DNA of 64,000 bases from Kalmusia sp. IMI 367209 (taxonomy: Eukaryota; Ascomycota; Dothideomycetes; Pleosporales; Didymosphaeriaceae), in contig JAPEUQ010000012.1 in assembly GCA_027946365.1 (NCBI GenBank), forward strand, positions 372,001 through 436,000, written 5' to 3'. Shown here piece by piece: positions 58,849 to 64,000 of this stretch. The notes under the pieces were generated by a model. The model was not told the DNA's origin and did no database searches. It worked only from the letters and a program-made list of their open reading frames with translations. Made by a program: the position numbers and the translations under genes. Within the stretch, counting starts at the first letter, position 1; each line of letters opens with the position of its first letter.

Positions 58849-60795
58849 ATGAGTTCTCTATTGGAACAGCTCGATCCTCTGCCAATATATGCATACACGG
58901 CTATTCAGGATGGCCATATTCGCATCATGGAAGTCTTGCCTGGGCGAGGTAACGATCCACTCATCTGTCTCATATACGAAGTTAGCCTGGACGAGCATCC
59001 CCGTTATGAAGCTTTATCCTATGTCTGGGGTGACCCACTAGCCCTTGTGTCCTGTGTCTACATTGTTGAATCCGCTACCGCAGGTTTGGATCTAGAACGC
59101 TTTTTTCGAGCGGGTGGGGGCCATGCGCACAGCCAAAAGAAGCCATGTTTCCTTCAAATCACGGCAACCCTTCACTGCGCTCTCATCAGACTTCGGCTTC
59201 CCGAACAGTCAAGGCGTCTGTGGGCAGATGCAATCTGTATCAACCAAAAAGATTTGCGCGAACAGGGTTCGCAAGTGGCGATGATGACGAGAATCTTCGG
59301 TCAAGCTACAAGAGTCGTAGCTCATCTTGGGTATGAGGCAGATGGAAGTGAGATCTTGCCATCTATTCTTCAGAATATTCGTGAGCACGACACCTACATA
59401 CGGAAACAAGGCCGAAGTAGCCTGGACCATTTTTGGGATGAGATAAAAATGCCGCTTGAGAGCCTCGAAGTCTGGGGCCCGATCCGCAGCTTTCTCGATC
59501 GGCCTTGGTAGGACTAAGTCGCTGCCATGTTATGTTCATGACTGACCGGTTCCTGTAGGTTCCGTCGTGGTTGGATTATTCAGGAGGTTCTCCTCGCCCA
59601 GGATATTCAAATATATTGCGGAAACTGGGAGCTCGAATGGCTCCTGTTCGAAGGCCCAGCTAGGATGGCAGCCTCATCTGCACGGGACAGTGGTGACGCC
59701 TATGGCTGGCGGTTTCATGCTGCTGAGGGATCTCATAAACTGGCCCACGAATTAATCAATTCGCGAGTGTCTGAGAAAGCAAATCGCCTGAATTTGATAG
59801 ACTTATTGGACGCCTTCCGGCCATTTTCCGTGACTAAACGTCAAGACAAGATCTATTCTCTTCTCGGCATATGCGCGGATAAAGACGACCCAGCTTTCAC
59901 CGTTGATTATTTAGAGCCACCGGAGCACACATTCATTAGATATTCAAAGCGCTTCGTTGAGAAAGGATTTGGAGTGAAGGTGCTTTACAGCGCTGCCAAC
60001 AGCCCCCAGGAGTTCGCTGGCCCTTCGTGGGTAGCCAACTGGGATGATGACGAATATCCACAAACAAGGTTGGCGAGTTTGTCTCAATGGAGTGACTACT
60101 CCGCTTCGGGTACATCACCTCCTATGATGACCGTTCTTCCCGATTCTTCCAATCTTCAAATCAGGGGATTTATCGTAGACAAGCTGGATCAGGTGTCGAG
60201 CTTTTCTCCAGGTATGGACCGTAGGCAATGCCGGCGCGACATCTACACAGCTTGGAAGGAGCTCGGATCACTACTCAAGGCGGAAAATCCTTACCATGGA
60301 CGAAGTTTAGGTGAAGTAATTTGGAGAACCATGATATGTGACAAGATGGCGGAGTCAATCATCGAAAATATGCCCGAAGAAAGGCGGAGTTTTCTAGCGT
60401 GGGACCATACGAAGATGTCAAACGAAGCAAAGTCATGGAACTCGGTTTACGGAGATCCCAAACGCGTTGCGACATATTTTCCAGCAAGTGAGAGGATCAA
60501 AAGAATGCACGAAGAGGGTTTTATGCAGACCGCAGTTCAGTATGCCGGGACATCTCTGAATATGATGCATTGGAAACGTTTCGCAGCGTCTTTGGATGGT
60601 TACTTAGCCTTGGTGCCCGTTTCTTCTCTTCCCGGAGATATTTTATGTATTGTCATGGGTGCGGCAGTACCTTTCGTCTTGAGACCTCTGGATGGTGGTT
60701 ACAAATTGATTGGTGAATGTTACGTGCATGGCTTGATGTATGGAGAAGTACTGAAGATGACAGAGTTGGAAGTTGAAACATTGACTCTTGTGTAA
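58849..60795 (+). CDS. HET-domain (heterokaryon incompatibility) protein
   Basis: Two exons, 58849-59507 and 59559-60795, with a 51-nt intron (GTAGGA...TGTAG, phase 2); 631 residues. The start ATG at 58849 is chosen because the open frame upstream begins with GTG. The HET domain shows its three blocks: YEALSYVWGD, LWADAICINQKDLREQGSQV, and RPWFRRGWIIQEVLLAQDIQ across the intron, then DKIYSLLGICADKDDPAFTV. The long C-terminal part is typical of stand-alone HET proteins. HET domains trigger cell death when incompatible strains fuse; most paralogues have no known partner. No NACHT or NLR partner gene is adjacent. The frame is intact. Confidence 0.92.
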
Positions 60796-60983
60796 CAACT
60801 AAAATCATCCCTTTACATAGGATGAAGATTTGATTCTAGCTTAAATTGGATGAGATGGAGTACAGACTGTGTGATTATGAATTACTCTCGATACAAGGAA
60901 ACTATGAGGCAAGATTCATTTATATTGTAGCGTGGGGTTCCAAAGTCTTTAGTGAATGAACCAGAACATCTGCCCTGCGACTG

Positions 60984-61306
60984 TCAGAGCTCTAGCTCAA
61001 AGCGTAGTCGTGAATCTTCTTGTGTATATTCTTCTCGTGACTGTTGGGTGTCGTGAAGTTTCTCGTTCAGGTTTTCGTGGACGATGACCCAGTAGCGTTT
61101 GACATGCTCCAAAAAACCGTGCATGTAAGGGTCGCTCAACCCCCCGCCAGAACTATAACGCGTTATTAAAAATTGATAAAGATTGAAACATAGTCACACT
61201 CACCTCCCAACCCCTCTATGACAATAAGTCTCTCCCTGTATGGCGGGCTTCCGCCGTGTTGGGAAAATTCGTGGGTGATCTTATACGTTAAAGTGTTCCT
61301 AGCCAT
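60984..61306 (-). CDS. Small uncharacterised protein, exon junction unresolved
   Basis: Exon 1 (61306-61204) encodes MARNTLTYKITHEFSQHGGS and then PPYRERLIVIEGLG, followed by GTGAGT. A 51-nt candidate intron ends TTATAG at 61153. Exon 2 (61152-60984) in one frame reads GGGLSDPYMHGFLEHVKRYW and VIVHENLNEKLHD and ends FELEL-stop. The phases of the two exons differ by one base, so either one base is missing near the G-rich junction (GGGG, GGGAG or GGGGGG) or the splice is wrong. The product would be about 90 residues, hydrophilic, with no signal peptide and no recognised family. Confidence 0.4.
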
Positions 61307-61367
61307 GACCCTAACCTTCGAAAATCCAACCTGCTGACCTAGTTAGATCAACCTAGCTGTTCTCGAT

Positions 61368-62562
61368 TTAGCTACCATCATCAGATGCCCCCTGAGCATC
61401 GATAAACGTGCGAATGTTAGTTGTCTCTGCGCATGGAACGCTAGGTAAATGATTGCTCGATTCTCGAGATTGCTCCAACTGGTTCCGTCGGCTCCACCTG
61501 AATTTATTGGCAAACGATTCGCTGAAGAAGTGTTGCACCTGCTCCGGAGGGCTGGCCTTCTTGGCGTTCCAGGAGACGAAAAAGATTCGGAATGTGATTG
61601 CTGCGGCCATGATGAGGCCAACTTCGGCCGCCAATATGAGCCAGTAAACTTCCCAAATGATGTCGACTTGACCATGGCTCGCAAATCCCGCCATTCTAAC
61701 GATGGTAATGGCGATTATAAATACTGTCAAGCAGAGAGACAGCATCAGGACAATTTTTTGTGTCCAGTGAACACGGATCCTCCAGATAACACATATTGGA
61801 ATGCCAAGAACTAATAGTCTTGTTAGTCGTGCATTGGATTGTAGTATATGGGCCTTACTCAGACACTCTCCTGCAACGTCCGTCGCAAACCGAGAAAGAG
61901 CAAAGCTCAGTATCCATCTTCTACCAGCCAAAGGCGAACATTGGACTAGGATCAATCTCAGCGTATAATCAAAACTTGCATTTCGGAGTAACTTACCCAT
62001 CCTAGGATCGTTGTAGTACGGGCAGGATACAAAGTATAGCACAATCCCGCATCCGAGAGAACTGATGTTGAAGACAACGGTAATCCACCAGAAGATGTTA
62101 AGGCTTTGCACCTGGCCGATCAACCTTTTGAAAAAGAGCAAAAAGCTGAGCCTGACAGCCGCAAGAGTAGACCATACGAACATGAGCACAACAGTAAGCC
62201 ATTTGTGGAGATCATAAGATTCTTGCAACATGTTCTCAGGCGGAATAATACCTGGAACGCCAGCCCGCAGTCCAACGAGCATGTACATTCTGTCCAAAGT
62301 AGTGGCGTACATCGTAACCATTGAGATTATGCAGCAGACCATTCCAAAGACCAAAAACCCATCGTCGATAGCAAATTGCTGCTGGACACGAATGCGAATG
62401 ATCAAGCGTGCGATGGTCGCAATGAGCGCAATTGCGAAGAGTACAGAAGTCGACACCTTCATAAATTCTTAGCGACATAAAAGAGATAATATAAAAAGGC
62501 CGCAAAATCCATACCACAAAGGCTTCCCGGTTGACTCGGCCGGTTTCATCTTCAGGTTTCAT
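61368..62562 (-). CDS. Rhodopsin-domain (PTH11-like) seven-helix integral membrane protein
   Basis: Four exons, 62562-62515, 62456-61997, 61945-61867 and 61818-61368, with introns of 58, 51 and 48 nt; 345 residues. The second and third introns are multiples of three and could be read through, but splicing gives a better match to the family (CPYYNDPRMG to QCSPLAG, and ATDVAG to LLVLGIP). Helices are seen from VSTSVLFAIALIATIARL through FAIDDGFLVFGMVCCIISM (a D-D before helix 2 is typical), KWLTVVLMFVWSTLAAVRLS, WWITVVFNISSLGCGIVLYF, LLVLGIPICVIW and IWEVYWLILAAEVGLIMAAA, then a disordered tail. These fungal-specific proteins are presumed plasma-membrane sensors; no ligand is known. Confidence 0.87.
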
Positions 62563-63779
62563 TAAGACCGTTGCAGCGATGCGGCATATGAAGACGCAAT
62601 TGTTCGTTTCGATTTGGCGGATATAATTACAAGCAGGAAAGCACCAAGAGCCCAGTCATAGATGTGGAACACTTGCTTCTACTATATACACAAGACCTGG
62701 GTGATATTTTTTTCGAGCTTCCAAAATAAGATCTGGGACCTTCCGTATTGCGTTTTTCGACGAGTAGCCATTCAATAAATCAAGACTCGGTCCCCGTATG
62801 CAAATGTTCCCTGCGAGATATGATGGTATCTGTAATTGGAGAATCATTGGTGCAGCGCCCCATGTATCTTACGTGGACGACCAGGATGCATACAGCTCAA
62901 CGGCCGCAGCATCTTTCGTTGCGCCTGGGAAATCCAGGAAAAGTCCGAGTAGTGCGGGGTAAAACACTACCTCCATTGGCTTTCCCATTCGTCTGTCAAT
63001 TGTTCATAGGGCCGTATCAACTGATCGTCCGGGGGCCAAATCATCAGAACTGCGTGATTCAACCTCGCCCCCAATGCAACGTCTACAGTCAAGTGTCCCT
63101 CTCGACACATTCTTGTCGTCGATTCTCAGCGCATTCATCGTGAAGTCTTCAGCTTTGGGCCGGTCGCTTTAATGAATTATATGATAGTATATATGGGCTT
63201 GCACCACTTTTTAACAATGAAGTCATTGCATAGATTTTGAGACGTAACAAAAAGAGCGACCTCGCAGATTTTCGACGAAAAGAAGCAGAAATCCATAATT
63301 TCGAACTGAGAAAGCAGCGAATTCTCATTCCATGCATGTCAGCTTTAGTTAGTCCTCCTTGGTCACAATGTCATGATAGCGCCAAAGTGATTTAATGTCC
63401 GCGCCGGAGTATTGGGATTGAAAAGCTGAAAACGGCATGGGTCCCTGCAGCACAGCCTTCTGCCTATGCACAATCCTGAGGTGAAGGATCCGTCAATTTT
63501 GGATGCTGGAGAATGGTCCAATGTGGCGCCTAGATTTGAACTACAAAGATATTGGTATGCCTGCCCTGCAACATTGTCCCCGATTTAGGACGCTGGTTGA
63601 CCACAGCGAAGTTTACGAAACATTTATCTCACACTGTTCAACCACCTTAGCGAAACCCAAGCCTAGTTCGTGAGATGTGCGGGGATTTAATGCTTCAAAT
63701 ATGTGAATGCTACAGCGCCTCGCTATGCAAGAGCAAGTATGAGTTACTATCCCTTCCACACCCTAAGCAGCTGTATCGA
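62563..63779. other. 1.2-kb gene-poor region
   Basis: Several short ORFs on both strands show no recognisable domain. No RNA gene or repeat is convincing. Confidence 0.5.
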
Positions 63780-63973
63780 TTACTTCTTCGGCCGCATATC
63801 CACTACCTCCAAAGGCCCGTTATCGAGCTCAACGACATGACCCGGCTTCAATGCCTCGGTATATATATTATCCACGGCATGCGGATGGAAGATGCCTGGT
63901 TGATTGCAATTCAGAATTGCTTGTTTGCCAGGCGGATCCGTGAGGCGGAAGCATCCCCAACTATCTCCTATTA
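63780..63973 (-). CDS. 3'-terminal exon of an unidentified minus-strand gene (partial)
   Basis: On the minus strand a splice acceptor (GCTAATAG) is followed by GDSWGCFRLTDPPGKQAIL and then NCNQPGIFHPHAVDN. A second stretch in the next frame reads YTEALKPGHVVELDNGPLEV and then VDMRPKK-stop. The two join only if one base is removed in the AATATATACC run near 63863-63872. The residue pattern (Gly-Asp, ordered beta-strand-like segments, ending in basic MRPKK) looks coding, but I do not recognise the family. The 5' part lies beyond the window. The plus-strand ORF over the same bases is its shadow. Confidence 0.45.
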
Positions 63974-64000
63974 GCGCAACCCTTGAAGATTTACAAAGCA

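Noticed and set aside
61867..61996. Reading the rhodopsin-like gene as one continuous exon
   Set aside because: The two in-frame candidate introns have standard donor and acceptor sites, and removing them improves the match to the family; readthrough remains possible.
63675..63974. 99-residue plus-strand ORF at the right end
   Set aside because: Lies opposite a spliced minus-strand exon with better coding character.

Overview
The window is nuclear DNA of a filamentous ascomycete (Pezizomycotina, most likely Dothideomycetes). The support is dense monocistronic genes on both strands, many 45-75 nt GT-AG introns with CTAAC/CTGAC-like branch sites, eukaryotic housekeeping genes (condensin SMC4, DNA polymerase epsilon, RRP6, RPL29, COX20) and families typical of filamentous fungi (HET domain, rhodopsin/PTH11-like membrane protein, BYS1 domain, P450, DAL5-type MFS). 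The species cannot be named from sequence alone. All exon structures were built by eye from splice sites and reading frames.

Layout. 0-6.2 kb: 3' end of a sugar transporter, then a full RecQ helicase on the minus strand. 6.4-8.8 kb: PLP-dependent decarboxylase and a small NIF3/YqfO-like protein. 10.1-11.8 kb: P450. 11.8-13.8 kb: gene-poor, with a TATA-driven small cysteine-rich secreted peptide at its right edge. 14.8-21 kb: SMC4 and an NmrA/isoflavone-reductase-like protein. 21-27.4 kb: gene-poor DNA with a BYS1-type secreted protein, a sterol-reductase-like FAD gene carrying a stop codon, and a MAPEG protein. 27.5-41.3 kb: housekeeping block of RRP6, a microbial-type PARG, a disordered protein, COX20 and POL2. 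41.6-44.9 kb: class III aminotransferase divergent from a PhzF-family gene. 45.7-50.8 kb: an 834-residue orphan and a DAL5-type transporter. 51.7-55.5 kb: a disordered protein, RPL29 and an AMMECR1 protein. 56-64 kb: a multi-pass membrane protein, a HET protein, a small orphan, a rhodopsin-like membrane protein, and the 3' end of an unidentified minus-strand gene.

How the genes relate: genome maintenance is over-represented (RecQ helicase, condensin, leading-strand polymerase, ADP-ribose glycohydrolase). Two of these promoters carry MluI-type ACGCGT boxes. No biosynthetic cluster with a backbone enzyme is present.

The most striking pattern is a set of single reading-frame breaks in otherwise well-conserved genes (RecQ twice, SMC4 twice, NmrA-like, AMMECR1, a membrane protein, probably two small orphans). 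Most sit in homopolymers or a dinucleotide run, and family conservation resumes immediately in the next frame. Uncorrected assembly indels are the simplest explanation. The TAG inside the FAD gene is a different kind of lesion and may be real. I found no clear new multi-gene system; the best candidate novelty is the short Kex2-type cysteine peptide gene near 13.9 kb.
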